Shown: in pieces, positions 1 through 6,340 of the stretch | Layout of the letters: each line of letters begins with the position of its first letter | Position numbering within the stretch: position 1 is the stretch's first letter | From: an uncultured Paracoccaceae bacterium | Lineage (GTDB): Bacteria > Pseudomonadota > Alphaproteobacteria > Rhodobacterales > Rhodobacteraceae | Assembly: GCA_937132145.1 (NCBI GenBank) | Contig: CAKZNY010000304.1 | Coordinates: 1-8,938, forward strand | Length of the DNA stretch: 8,938 nt | Reading direction: 5' to 3' | Position numbers and translations under genes: made by a program | The notes under the pieces: generated by a model | The model's database searches: none | What the model was told of the DNA's origin: nothing | Seen by the model: the letters and a program-made list of their open reading frames with translations, nothing else

Positions 1-888
1 CTCCATCGCAATGTCCAGTATGTCAAAATCCTTAAGGCTTTCCAGTCCCGCTTTCGTGCCGCGCACCATCGCGTCCACGGTCCGCAACAAGTCCTTGGCA
101 TGGAGCACACCGACGATGTTTTCCGGCTCGTCCTTGAACACCGGAATGCGCGTGTACGGGGACTTCAAAGCTTGCGTCAGGATATCGTTGGGGTCATCCG
201 CTGCATCAATCATTTCGATGTTGGAGCGGTGCAGCATGATCTCTTCGACCTCGCGATTTTTCAGATCGAGCGCGCCAAGCAGGCGGTCACGGTCATCCTT
301 TTGCACACCGCCTTCGGAGTGGTGCAGCACAATCGCCTCGGCAATTTCCTGATGGGCCAGAATGCGGGTGTCAGGGTCGATTTTAACGCCCAGCAAACGG
401 AAGAAGAACCGCACCAACAGACGTACGATGTTTACAAAAGGGGATAGAACGCGCACCACAACCTCAATGATCGGCGAGACGCTTTTGGCGGCCGACTCAG
501 GGTTGGTGATTGCATAGGTTTTGGGCATCACCTCGGCGAATATCAGCACCAGCAACGTCATCACGATCGTCGCCACAGCCACGCCGCTGGAGCCATAAAG
601 TTTTGTAAGCAGGCTGGTCGCCAACGCTGCTGCCAGAATATTAACAAGGTTGTTGCCCAGTAGAACCGCGCCGATCAGACGCTCGTTATCGTCCATAAGG
701 GTCAACGCTTTTTGCGCCCTTGCGGAACCTTTTTTGGCCATGCCGTTCAATTTGGCCCGGCTCGCAGCGGTCAACGCTGTCTCGGACCCCGAGAAGAAGG
801 CAGACAGCAGCAACAGCGCAATGATCGCGCCAATTGTGCCCCAAAGGGTGATATCCCAAATAACGATTTCGCCAGCGGCGGCTTCCAT
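1..888 (-). CDS. CNNM/CBS-domain membrane protein, HlyC/CorC family (C-terminus cut off by window edge)
   Basis: The reading frame is open from an ATG at 888 to the left edge, giving the first 296 residues. Residues about 12-160 form a hydrophobic DUF21/CNNM domain with the signatures FFSGSETALTA (31-41), GNNLVN (78-83) and MPKT (121-124). Residues about 215 onward (EIMLHRSNIEMID, then TRIPVFKDEPENIVGVLHAKDLL) match the first CBS domain of the cytosolic Bateman module. The family usually has about 420-440 residues, so the second CBS and the CorC_HlyC C-terminal domain lie outside the window. These inner-membrane proteins are linked to Mg2+/Co2+ or other cation transport; the old name 'hemolysin' is not a functional claim. 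The ATG is supported by AAGGAG (898-903 on the complement), 9 nt upstream. It diverges from the metallophosphoesterase-like gene. Family assignment is firm; the substrate cannot be told. Confidence 0.93.
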   Translation of the reverse strand, partial: MEAAAGEIVIWDITLWGTIGAIIALLLLSAFFSGSETALTAASRAKLNGMAKKGSARAQKALTLMDDNERLIGAVLLGNNLVNILAAALATSLLTKLYGSSGVAVATIVMTLLVLIFAEVMPKTYAITNPESAAKSVSPIIEVVVRVLSPFVNIVRLLVRFFFRLLGVKIDPDTRILAHQEIAEAIVLHHSEGGVQKDDRDRLLGALDLKNREVEEIMLHRSNIEMIDAADDPNDILTQALKSPYTRIPVFKDEPENIVGVLHAKDLLRTVDAMVRGTKAGLESLKDFDILDIAME

Positions 889-925
889 TTGCACAAGCTC
901 CTTGCAATGCGGGTTTCCAATCTTC

Positions 926-955
926 AATTATGGAGTGTGCGCGGGGCATCTGCAA
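926..955. promoter_or_regulatory. Overlapping divergent promoter candidates between the CorC-type and metallophosphoesterase-like genes
   Basis: On the minus strand, TTGCAG (955-950) lies 17 bp from CATAAT (932-927), a 5/6 match to the sigma70 -10 box; transcription would start near 920, about 30 nt before the CorC-type ATG. On the plus strand, TTGCAA (902-907) lies 18 bp from AATTAT (926-931), with a start near 938. The two -10 boxes occupy the same bases, so polymerase binding could be mutually exclusive. The -35 matches are weak and this is inferred from sequence only. Confidence 0.3.
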
Positions 956-968
956 GCGGGGGTTAGGT

Positions 969-1769
969 GTGAAAATAACAGATTTAGGCGAATTCAGCGG
1001 CCCCGTGCTGCTTTTTGGCGGGCCGTATTCGAATTTGCAGGCGTTTGAGGCGTTGAAAGACGTTGCCGAGCGATTGGAAATACCCGCCGAACGCATGATT
1101 TGCACCGGCGATGTGGTGGCCTATTGCGCCGACGCCGAGGCAACGGTTCGCGCGGTTCGTGCACATGGCTGCACGGTTGTGGCGGGGAATTCCGAAAAAC
1201 AACTGGCCGAGGGTTCGGATGATTGCGCCTGCGGATTTGACGACAATTCGCAATGCTCGATACTGGCGCGGGGGTGGTATGCCCATGCGCTCGGGGATGT
1301 TTCACGCGACAGTCAGGACTGGATGGCCGCATGCCCTGACATCGCGGTTTTCACCAAAGGCGGGCGGAGGTATGCCGTTATTCATGGCGGGGTGACGGAT
1401 ATCAGCCGTTTCATCTGGCCGGTTTCGGACAATGCGGTATTTATTGAGGAAATCAAAGCTGTCGAGGATTTGGTAGGCCCTGTTGACGGCATTGTCGCCG
1501 GCCACTCCGGTATCGCATTTATTCGCGATATCGGGCACCGAAAATGGATTAACGCAGGCGCTATCGGGATGCCTTCCAACGATGGCTCGCCAGACACAAG
1601 TTTTGTGGTTCTGGACGATGCCCCCCGTATCCACCGCCTGACTTATGACTTTAACGCTGCCCGACAAGCCATGGAAATAATAGGATTAACCCAAGGATAT
1701 CACGAGGCCTTAACCACAGGATTTTGGCCGAGCGAGGACACGCTTCCGCCAAGCATGCGCCGCTCCTAA
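969..1769 (+). CDS. Metallophosphoesterase-like protein with degenerate metal site 1
   Basis: The 266-residue product has the calcineurin-like metallophosphoesterase layout: GDVVAY (47-52, D48), VAGNSE (71-76, N74), VIHGG (137-141, H139), AGHSG (177-181, H179) and WINAGAIGMP (193-202). The usual N-terminal D-x-H(G)N signature is instead FGGPYSN (16-22), the general-acid histidine of GNH(D/E) is Ser75, and the last H of GHxH is Gly181. The ligands of metal site 2 are kept and those unique to site 1 are gone, so it may be mononuclear, altered in substrate, or non-catalytic. I recall similar GGPYSNLQA proteins in other Rhodobacterales, which would make this a lineage variant rather than decay; I could not check. 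The GTG at 969 is preferred over the in-frame ATG at 930 because GGGGG lies just upstream, the ATG has no ribosome site, and the ATG overlaps the likely promoter. The substrate is unknown. Confidence 0.8.
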   Translation: MKITDLGEFSGPVLLFGGPYSNLQAFEALKDVAERLEIPAERMICTGDVVAYCADAEATVRAVRAHGCTVVAGNSEKQLAEGSDDCACGFDDNSQCSILARGWYAHALGDVSRDSQDWMAACPDIAVFTKGGRRYAVIHGGVTDISRFIWPVSDNAVFIEEIKAVEDLVGPVDGIVAGHSGIAFIRDIGHRKWINAGAIGMPSNDGSPDTSFVVLDDAPRIHRLTYDFNAARQAMEIIGLTQGYHEALTTGFWPSEDTLPPSMRRS

Positions 1770-2668
1770 GCCAAGGGATGTTTGTTAAGAACCAGCTCTT
1801 TTAGCCGTTCTTCCAATACATGGGTATAGATTTCCGTACTGGAGACATCCGCATGCCCCAGTAACATCTGAATGGATAGTAAATCCGCCCCGTTGGCCAA
1901 AAGATGTGTGGCAAAGGCATGGCGCAGCGTGTGGGGGGATATGCCCCTTGGATCAAGACCGCTGACCGCAGCCAAGCCTTTGATAAACAAAAAGAAAGAT
2001 TCGCGCGTGAGATGGCCTTTTTTTCCGCGCGAGGGAAACAGAAACGCGGATTTGGCGTGCTTTTTTCTCAAATCAACATCTCGCGCAATTAACCATTTAG
2101 CCAACGCCTCTCGCGCCGGAGGGGACAGCGGCACCATCCGTTCCCGCCCACCTTTGCCACGCACCAAAATCATGCGCGGGTCGCCTCGGGTCGCCGCGAC
2201 GGGCAGGGATACCAGCTCGGTTACGCGCAGGCCGGTCGCGTAGAGGATCTCCATCAAACATGTATTTCGCAGCTTGTCCAACGGGCTTTTCCCGTAAGTT
2301 TGCGCGTTATCCAATAACGTCACAACGTCCGCTTCGCTTAATGTCGTGGGCAGGTGTCGACCACGTTTTGGCCCGCGTATTTGCGCCGCCGGATCATCGG
2401 TGCGCCAACCTTCGCTAAAAGCAAAACGAAATAACTGCCGGATGGAGGATAACCGCCGCGCGCGCGTGGATTTGGCCAAGCCGTTGGCCTCCAACTCGAT
2501 CAGATAGTTTTCGATATCGCCGCGAACGGCCATTTCCGGCGTCACTTTTTTACGTGTAAGAAACCCGACGAAATCGTTAAGATCGCGAGCATATGCGTCC
2601 AGCGTATTGATGGCCGCGTCTTGCTCGGCTTGCATGGCTTCCAGAAATATCGGCAACCAGGGATGCAC
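1766..2668 (-). CDS. xerD: Site-specific tyrosine recombinase XerD
   Basis: XerD works with XerC at the dif site to resolve chromosome dimers under FtsK control. The product is 300 residues (family about 300). It has an N-terminal SAM-like core-binding domain (about 1-90) and a C-terminal catalytic domain with the full set: R148 (YATGLRVTEL), K172 (VRGKGGRER), H246 and R249 (HTLRHAFATHLL), H272 (LLGHADVSSTEIY) and nucleophile Y281. Together with the housekeeping neighbourhood and the absence of mobile-element features, this favours XerD over a phage or integron integrase; XerC is the main alternative. The start is a GTG: GGAGG lies 7 nt upstream inside the last codons of the preceding gene, while the next ATG (codon 12) would remove part of the first helix. 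It is the last gene of the three-gene minus-strand unit, and its TAG overlaps the convergent gene's TAA. Confidence 0.95.
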   Translation of the reverse strand: MHPWLPIFLEAMQAEQDAAINTLDAYARDLNDFVGFLTRKKVTPEMAVRGDIENYLIELEANGLAKSTRARRLSSIRQLFRFAFSEGWRTDDPAAQIRGPKRGRHLPTTLSEADVVTLLDNAQTYGKSPLDKLRNTCLMEILYATGLRVTELVSLPVAATRGDPRMILVRGKGGRERMVPLSPPAREALAKWLIARDVDLRKKHAKSAFLFPSRGKKGHLTRESFFLFIKGLAAVSGLDPRGISPHTLRHAFATHLLANGADLLSIQMLLGHADVSSTEIYTHVLEERLKELVLNKHPLA

Positions 2669-2671
2669 GGG

Positions 2672-4225
2672 TTATCCTCCGACAGGTAATAGCAGAATTT
2701 GGACCGCAATTTTTCGCGCTGACGCCGATTGTCCTGCTGCAACAAGAACATAGAGGCCTGTACGCACCCCTTCAGGGTCAGCTAAAGAGCCGCTGGAAAG
2801 CAGGCGTAAAGACGCAAGAATTGCCTGTCCTTGCCGGTTTTCTTCAAGCAAGTTCAGCAACCGCGCCGCGGCGGGGCTGTCCTGCAAGGGGCCGTTCAGA
2901 CCGTTAATAATTGATTGCTGCATCGCAGATCCAGCCGGGTCAATAATCAACGGCGCACGCGTTGCGATGGCGAGGGCAAGCCTGCGGCTTTCATCCAGAA
3001 CCGCGCTATCAGCCCATGTTTTATTCGAAACATTCGCAAGGTGCAGCAAATCCAGAACCGGCAGCTTGGCATCTGCGTATGCGGGTGAATATTCCAGCGT
3101 TGATAACGCCTTTCCGTATTCTTCGGCCAAAGCGTTCAACAGGCCCGCATTTGCAAACTCTACGTAAATATCAGAAATCGCTGGGGAAATTTTATCGACA
3201 TCCCCCTCATTCAGCGCTTTATCCAGCATTTGAACGCTGTCGGCACGCCCCCAAACACCGCCAGAACTAGCCGGTTTGCCTTCGCGGTAGGCTGCAAACA
3301 GCAAATTTGAAGGCAGTGATCCAGCCATCACCAAGCGCTCGGAGGCCTCTAATTTGGCGCGAAGCGGGGTGCGGGTGCCGATGTCGCGGTAAAGGTAGGG
3401 CAGGGGCAGCAGGCCGGTTGGCCTTGGCAGAAGCACGGATTCCCGTAGCGCAAAATCCATTATACCCATCGGATTTGGCGCGGTCGGGTCCGGTGCCCCC
3501 TCGAACAATTCAGGGTCAAGGAAGCGTATCAACATTTCTTCGCGGGCAGGTTCAATAGCCCCAATCCCTGCACCTAGCGACAGGGTGATGGCGGCCGCAT
3601 TCCAGTCCCCGCTTCGTGCCAAACAAAAGACCCGCGCACTAAGATCATGTGAAATACCGGGGGTCGCCCTCAAAGTTTTGCAGACTTTGGTCGTGCGATT
3701 GGTTAAGATTGCAATATTGAATTTTTGCTTAAATATCGACGGATTAGTGACCGGTGCTAATGCAATAAGCGCCTCGGCAGCGTCCAGCGCACCTATATCC
3801 AGCAATCGCGCGACACGGGCTTGCAAAACAAGGCCGTTTTGAATGTCGTTGGGGGCTGGATTGGCTTGGGCCAGCAATATGCGGCGGAATAAACTGCGCG
3901 CCTCCGGCGTACCTTCATTCGGGAAATTGGTTAACAAATCCGCAATGTCGCCTGCGAGCATATCGCCCCACAACCCCGCAGAAAATCCGGTTAATGCGGG
4001 GGATAGCAAACCAATGGCGTCAGGGCTAACGGGCGTTAATCCATTTTCAACCGAAATGCCCATGATATGCGGCACGACGAGCGGGGTGGTGTCCGTTGGA
4101 ATTACAAACTCCGGCGGGTTTTTGATGCTGTCGCTAAGCCACTCAATCGCGCTTAACGGAGCCTGCGCCGACGCTGACGCCGCAATGCCGAGCGTTGATA
4201 AAAAAACTAGATAAAACAGACGCAT
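2672..4225 (-). CDS. Exported, mostly alpha-helical protein of unknown function
   Basis: I do not recognise a named family. The 517-residue product starts with a clear Sec signal peptide: MR, a hydrophobic core (YLVFLSTLGIAA), then a likely signal peptidase I cut after ASA (residue 20, before QAPLSA), so the mature protein should be periplasmic or secreted. The rest is rich in Ala and Leu and looks like stacked helices with solenoid (TPR/Sel1-like) character, for example RVARLLDIGALDAAEALIAL and VFCLARSGDWNAAAITLSL, but no canonical TPR consensus can be assigned by eye. There is no further membrane segment, no lipobox and no catalytic motif; the only cysteines are a few in the middle. The ATG at 4225 follows the stop of the 44-aa gene by 3 bp, and its own stop lies 3 bp before the xerD GTG, so all three are probably co-transcribed. 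A scaffold or binding role in the envelope is a guess from fold character. Confidence 0.85.
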   Translation of the reverse strand: MRLFYLVFLSTLGIAASASAQAPLSAIEWLSDSIKNPPEFVIPTDTTPLVVPHIMGISVENGLTPVSPDAIGLLSPALTGFSAGLWGDMLAGDIADLLTNFPNEGTPEARSLFRRILLAQANPAPNDIQNGLVLQARVARLLDIGALDAAEALIALAPVTNPSIFKQKFNIAILTNRTTKVCKTLRATPGISHDLSARVFCLARSGDWNAAAITLSLGAGIGAIEPAREEMLIRFLDPELFEGAPDPTAPNPMGIMDFALRESVLLPRPTGLLPLPYLYRDIGTRTPLRAKLEASERLVMAGSLPSNLLFAAYREGKPASSGGVWGRADSVQMLDKALNEGDVDKISPAISDIYVEFANAGLLNALAEEYGKALSTLEYSPAYADAKLPVLDLLHLANVSNKTWADSAVLDESRRLALAIATRAPLIIDPAGSAMQQSIINGLNGPLQDSPAAARLLNLLEENRQGQAILASLRLLSSGSLADPEGVRTGLYVLVAAGQSASARKIAVQILLLPVGG

Positions 4226-4228
4226 GGG

Positions 4229-4363
4229 TTAATCCAGATTGGGCGTTATGGCCTGCGTGACTTCGGATTGCGGGGCAGGGAGTTCGAAAAACAAGGCGTA
4301 CCCAACGATGCCAATCCCGCCGATCACAGCTACATAGAATAAAACTTTAATCAATCGAAACAT
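4229..4363 (-). CDS. Small single-pass membrane protein (44 aa), unknown function
   Basis: This is a short gene that length filters would miss. It begins MFRLIKVLFY, has one hydrophobic segment at residues about 5-27 (Val/Ile/Gly/Phe-rich), then an acidic, proline-containing tail (ELPAPQSEVTQAITPNLD). The positive residues before the segment (R3, K6) and acidic tail predict N-in, with the tail in the periplasm. Evidence that it is real: an AAGGAG ribosome site (4372-4377 on the complement) exactly 8 nt before the ATG, an amphipathic protein-like composition, and a stop 3 bp upstream of the next start. It is the first gene of the unit that continues with the exported 517-aa protein and xerD. 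Its tail would be in the same compartment as that protein, so interaction is possible but unproven. The function is unknown. Confidence 0.82.
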   Translation of the reverse strand: MFRLIKVLFYVAVIGGIGIVGYALFFELPAPQSEVTQAITPNLD

Positions 4364-4381
4364 TCTGCCTGCTCCTTGTTC

Positions 4382-4403
4382 AAAGGCGATGGTACTCGCC
4401 TTT
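4382..4403 (-). promoter_or_regulatory. Leader hairpin just upstream of the 44-aa gene
   Basis: A perfect 8-bp stem (AAAGGCGA with TCGCCTTT) closes a 6-nt loop. On the minus strand it ends 4 nt before the AAGGAG ribosome site of the 44-aa gene, so it lies in that unit's 5' leader if transcription starts near 4431. It could influence mRNA stability or translation initiation. It is not at the end of any gene, so a terminator of a coding unit is unlikely; read on the plus strand only TTTT follows. Confidence 0.5.
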
Positions 4404-4437
4404 TCGTGATGTTATCATGCCTGCGACAAACACGGGG

Positions 4438-4469
4438 ATTATCCCTCTTTCATATGGCGCCCGTTGAAA
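4438..4469 (-). promoter_or_regulatory. Candidate promoter for the 44-aa / 517-aa / xerD unit
   Basis: On the minus strand GATAAT (4443-4438) matches 5/6 of the sigma70 -10 box and lies in an 11-bp palindrome, GGGATTATCCC (4435-4445), that could bind a regulator. The -35 region, near the TTTCAA/TTCAAC stretch at about 4469-4463, is poor. Transcription would start near 4431. It overlaps the -35 region of the divergent aroK promoter candidate. Confidence 0.3.
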
Positions 4470-4492
4470 CTAACGTGAAGTTAACAAATCAT
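4464..4492 (+). promoter_or_regulatory. Candidate sigma70 promoter for aroK-aroB
   Basis: TTGAAA (4464-4469, 5/6) is followed after 17 bp by AATCAT (4487-4492, 4/6). Transcription would start about 4499, leaving a leader of roughly 18 nt before the aroK ATG at 4518. Spacing and location are right; the -10 is only fair. Confidence 0.4.
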
Positions 4493-4517
4493 CAATCGCC
4501 CAAAAGGGGTTTTATCC

Positions 4518-5111
4518 ATGCCAAATGCGTCCAAACCTGAAAGTACCGCCGGTTTGAAGCGAACCGTGGTGCTGGTGGGGTTGATGGGGGCGGGTAAATC
4601 GACCGTTGGGCGGCGGTTGGCGGACCGTCTTGGCGTGCGCTTTGTTGACAGCGATAGCGAGATTGAAACGGCCGCCGATATGACCATTTCCGAGATTTTC
4701 GAGCGCTTTGACGAGGCGTATTTTCGCGACGGGGAACGCCGTGTTATCGCCCGCCTTTTGAACGATAAACCCTGTATTCTGGCAACCGGTGGCGGTGCGT
4801 TTTTATCGAATGAAAACCGTGAGATGATAGGGAAAAGCGGCATTTCCGTATGGATAAAAGTTGACCTTGAGACCTTATGGGAAAGGGTCAAGGACAAGGA
4901 CAGTCGGCCACTTTTGAACGGGGATGATCCCAAGGGTGTGTTAACCCGATTGCTGGAGGCGCGGTATCCATTGTACGGGACCGCAGAAATTGTAGTAAAC
5001 AGCGCATCTGGTGACCCGCACGAGGTTGTGGTGAACGCAATCGTCGCGGCACTGGAAGGGGGCGGATATTTGCCGGCCACGGGTGGGAATGAGGACAAAC
5101 ATGAGCATTGA
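4518..5111 (+). CDS. aroK: Shikimate kinase (EC 2.7.1.71)
   Basis: This cytosolic enzyme phosphorylates shikimate with ATP to shikimate 3-phosphate, the fifth step to chorismate. The 197-residue NMP-kinase fold shows the Walker A loop GLMGAGKST (21-29, K27), the DSD pair (44-46; D46 contacts shikimate in the family), FRDGER (69-74, R70), ATGGGAF (89-95; glycine-rich Walker B region), RPLL (130-133, lid arginine R130) and EARYPLY (147-153, R149). Length is slightly above the usual 170-180, from about 14 residues before the core and a short C-terminal tail. The ATG at 4518 has AGGGG 8 nt upstream. The 3' end overlaps the aroB start by 11 bp, so the two genes are probably translationally coupled. 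No key residue is missing. Confidence 0.97.
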   Translation: MPNASKPESTAGLKRTVVLVGLMGAGKSTVGRRLADRLGVRFVDSDSEIETAADMTISEIFERFDEAYFRDGERRVIARLLNDKPCILATGGGAFLSNENREMIGKSGISVWIKVDLETLWERVKDKDSRPLLNGDDPKGVLTRLLEARYPLYGTAEIVVNSASGDPHEVVVNAIVAALEGGGYLPATGGNEDKHEH

Positions 5112-6216
5112 AACCTTGACCGTCGATCTGCCGGGCCGTGTCTATGATATTGCCATTGGACCGGGCTTGTTGGCCGAGGCGGGGGTGCGGATTATGCCGT
5201 TCCTTAAACGTCCGAAAGTGGCGATTATTACCGATGAAACGGTTGCCGGATTGCACATGAAAACGCTGCAAGCGGGGCTATGTAATGCGGGTATTTCCAG
5301 TAGTTATATTGCTATGCCCGCAGGGGAAAAAACCAAAGGGTGGAGTGGGTTAGAGACCGTTGTTGAATGGTTGATTGAGCAACGGGTAGAGCGCGACGAC
5401 ATCGTAATTGCCTTTGGGGGTGGTGTCGTCGGAGACCTTGCGGGCTTTGCCGCCGCGATCCTTCGCCGCGGGGTGGATTTTGTGCAAATACCGACCTCGC
5501 TTTTGGCGCAGGTGGATAGTTCTGTGGGGGGGAAGACGGGGATAAATTCGCCGCTCGGCAAGAACCTGATCGGGGCATTCCATCAGCCAAAACTGGTGCT
5601 GGCGGATACGGATGTGTTGGACACGCTTAGCCCTCGGGAGTTTACTTCGGGGTATGGCGAGGTGGTCAAGTATGGCTTGCTGGGGGATGCTAAGTTCTTT
5701 GAATGGTTGGAGAAAAACGGCCCGTCGCTGGCCTTCGGGGATCAGGCCAACCGCATTTATGCGATTAAGCGGTCTTGCGAGATGAAAGCCGAAATCGTGG
5801 CGCGGGATGAAAAAGAGCGCGGGGATCGGGCGTTGCTTAATCTTGGGCACACGTTTGGCCATGCGCTGGAGGCGGCTACGGGCTATTCGGATCGTTTGTT
5901 GCACGGCGAGGGGGTGGCGATTGGTTGCGCCTTAGCCTTTGAATTGTCACAGAAATTAGGGATATGTTCGCAAGAAGCGCCCAGTCGTGTTCGCCAGCAT
6001 CTGGCCACGATGGGGATGAAAAAAGACCTTTCGGATATCGCTGGTGAGCTGCCGGATGCCGACGGTCTGATCGCGCTGATGGGGCAGGACAAGAAGGTTA
6101 CGGACGGCAAAATCGCCTTCATTCTGGCACGTGGCATTGGCGAGGCGTTTGTCGAGAAAAATGTCGATATGAGCGTCGTGAAATCCGTTTTGGAAGACGC
6201 GCTGAAGGGGCGTTAA
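5101..6216 (+). CDS. aroB: 3-dehydroquinate synthase (EC 4.2.3.4)
   Basis: This cytosolic NAD+- and metal-dependent enzyme converts DAHP to 3-dehydroquinate, the second shikimate-pathway step. The 371-residue length is normal. Visible signatures: ITDE (43-46), PAGEKTK (73-79), the NAD-binding loop GGGVVGDLAGF (106-116), PTSLLAQVDSSVGGKTGIN (131-149), GYGEVVKYG (184-192; metal ligand E187), LGHTFGHALE (248-257; H250) and LLHGEGVAIG (266-275; H268). The start chosen is the ATG at 5101: GAGG lies 6 nt upstream inside the aroK end, and the product then starts MSIETLTVDL like other AroB proteins; a GTG at 5083 and an ATG at 5089 are in frame but less well placed. It is the second gene of the aroKB pair. 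Nothing is odd in it. Confidence 0.97.
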   Translation: MSIETLTVDLPGRVYDIAIGPGLLAEAGVRIMPFLKRPKVAIITDETVAGLHMKTLQAGLCNAGISSSYIAMPAGEKTKGWSGLETVVEWLIEQRVERDDIVIAFGGGVVGDLAGFAAAILRRGVDFVQIPTSLLAQVDSSVGGKTGINSPLGKNLIGAFHQPKLVLADTDVLDTLSPREFTSGYGEVVKYGLLGDAKFFEWLEKNGPSLAFGDQANRIYAIKRSCEMKAEIVARDEKERGDRALLNLGHTFGHALEAATGYSDRLLHGEGVAIGCALAFELSQKLGICSQEAPSRVRQHLATMGMKKDLSDIAGELPDADGLIALMGQDKKVTDGKIAFILARGIGEAFVEKNVDMSVVKSVLEDALKGR

Positions 6217-6244
6217 CCTTTAGCCAGAATCCTGTATTTTTCGT

Positions 6245-6288
6245 GTGCACAACCCGTACACAATGCGTGCACAACACGTATGTACGAT
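6245..6288. repeat. Short tandem repeats, 11-bp period, downstream of aroB
   Basis: GTGCACAA (6245-6252), GTACACAA (6256-6263) and GTGCACAA (6267-6274) recur at exactly 11 bp, with variable 3-bp linkers (CCC, TGC, CAC). A degraded fourth unit, GTATGTAC, begins in phase at 6278. Units one and three share GTGCACAAC and continue into a related CGTA. The period is close to one helical turn, so the copies face the same side of the DNA. They lie about 30-70 bp after the aroB stop, between convergent genes. A protein-binding cluster is possible; no bound protein can be named. Confidence 0.6.
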
Positions 6289-6318
6289 TTTGTGGGTGGG
6301 TTTGTTAACCTTTGGGGT

Positions 6319-6337
6319 GGTGGGTGAATCACCCACC
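6319..6337. terminator. Strong hairpin between the convergent aroB and YxYxxD-repeat genes (no U-tract)
   Basis: GGTGGGTG and CACCCACC form a perfect 8-bp, GC-rich stem with an AAT loop. It starts 4 nt beyond the stop codon of the minus-strand gene and lies about 100 bp after aroB. Position suggests a shared transcript-end structure, but neither strand has a run of T after it. It may therefore be an RNA 3'-end stabiliser or an atypical, possibly Rho-assisted, terminator. Confidence 0.45.
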
Positions 6338-6340
6338 GGA

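Noticed and set aside
930..968. Longer start for the metallophosphoesterase-like gene at ATG 930
   Set aside because: There is no ribosome site before it, it overlaps the likely -10 boxes, and the extra residues (MECARGICKRGLG) do not look like family sequence; GTG 969 has GGGGG just upstream.
1766..1769. Overlapping convergent stop codons as a special regulatory arrangement
   Set aside because: Four-base tail-to-tail overlaps are common in compact bacterial genomes; nothing else supports a function.
1766..2668. Integrase of a genomic island or prophage
   Set aside because: The protein has XerD length and motifs, sits among housekeeping genes, and no attachment repeats, tRNA gene or phage genes are visible.
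4481..5098. Long minus-strand open frame (205 codons) opposite aroK
   Set aside because: It is Ser/Arg-rich with no recognisable motif and lies antisense to a clear shikimate kinase; it is a shadow frame.
5350..5904. Minus-strand open frame (184 codons) opposite aroB
   Set aside because: It is antisense to a complete aroB, basic and of low-complexity composition, with no ribosome site or domain signal.
6245..6288. CRISPR array or plasmid-type replication iterons
   Set aside because: The units are far too short for CRISPR, and there is no replication initiator gene or AT-rich origin beside them; only a small binding-site cluster is supported.
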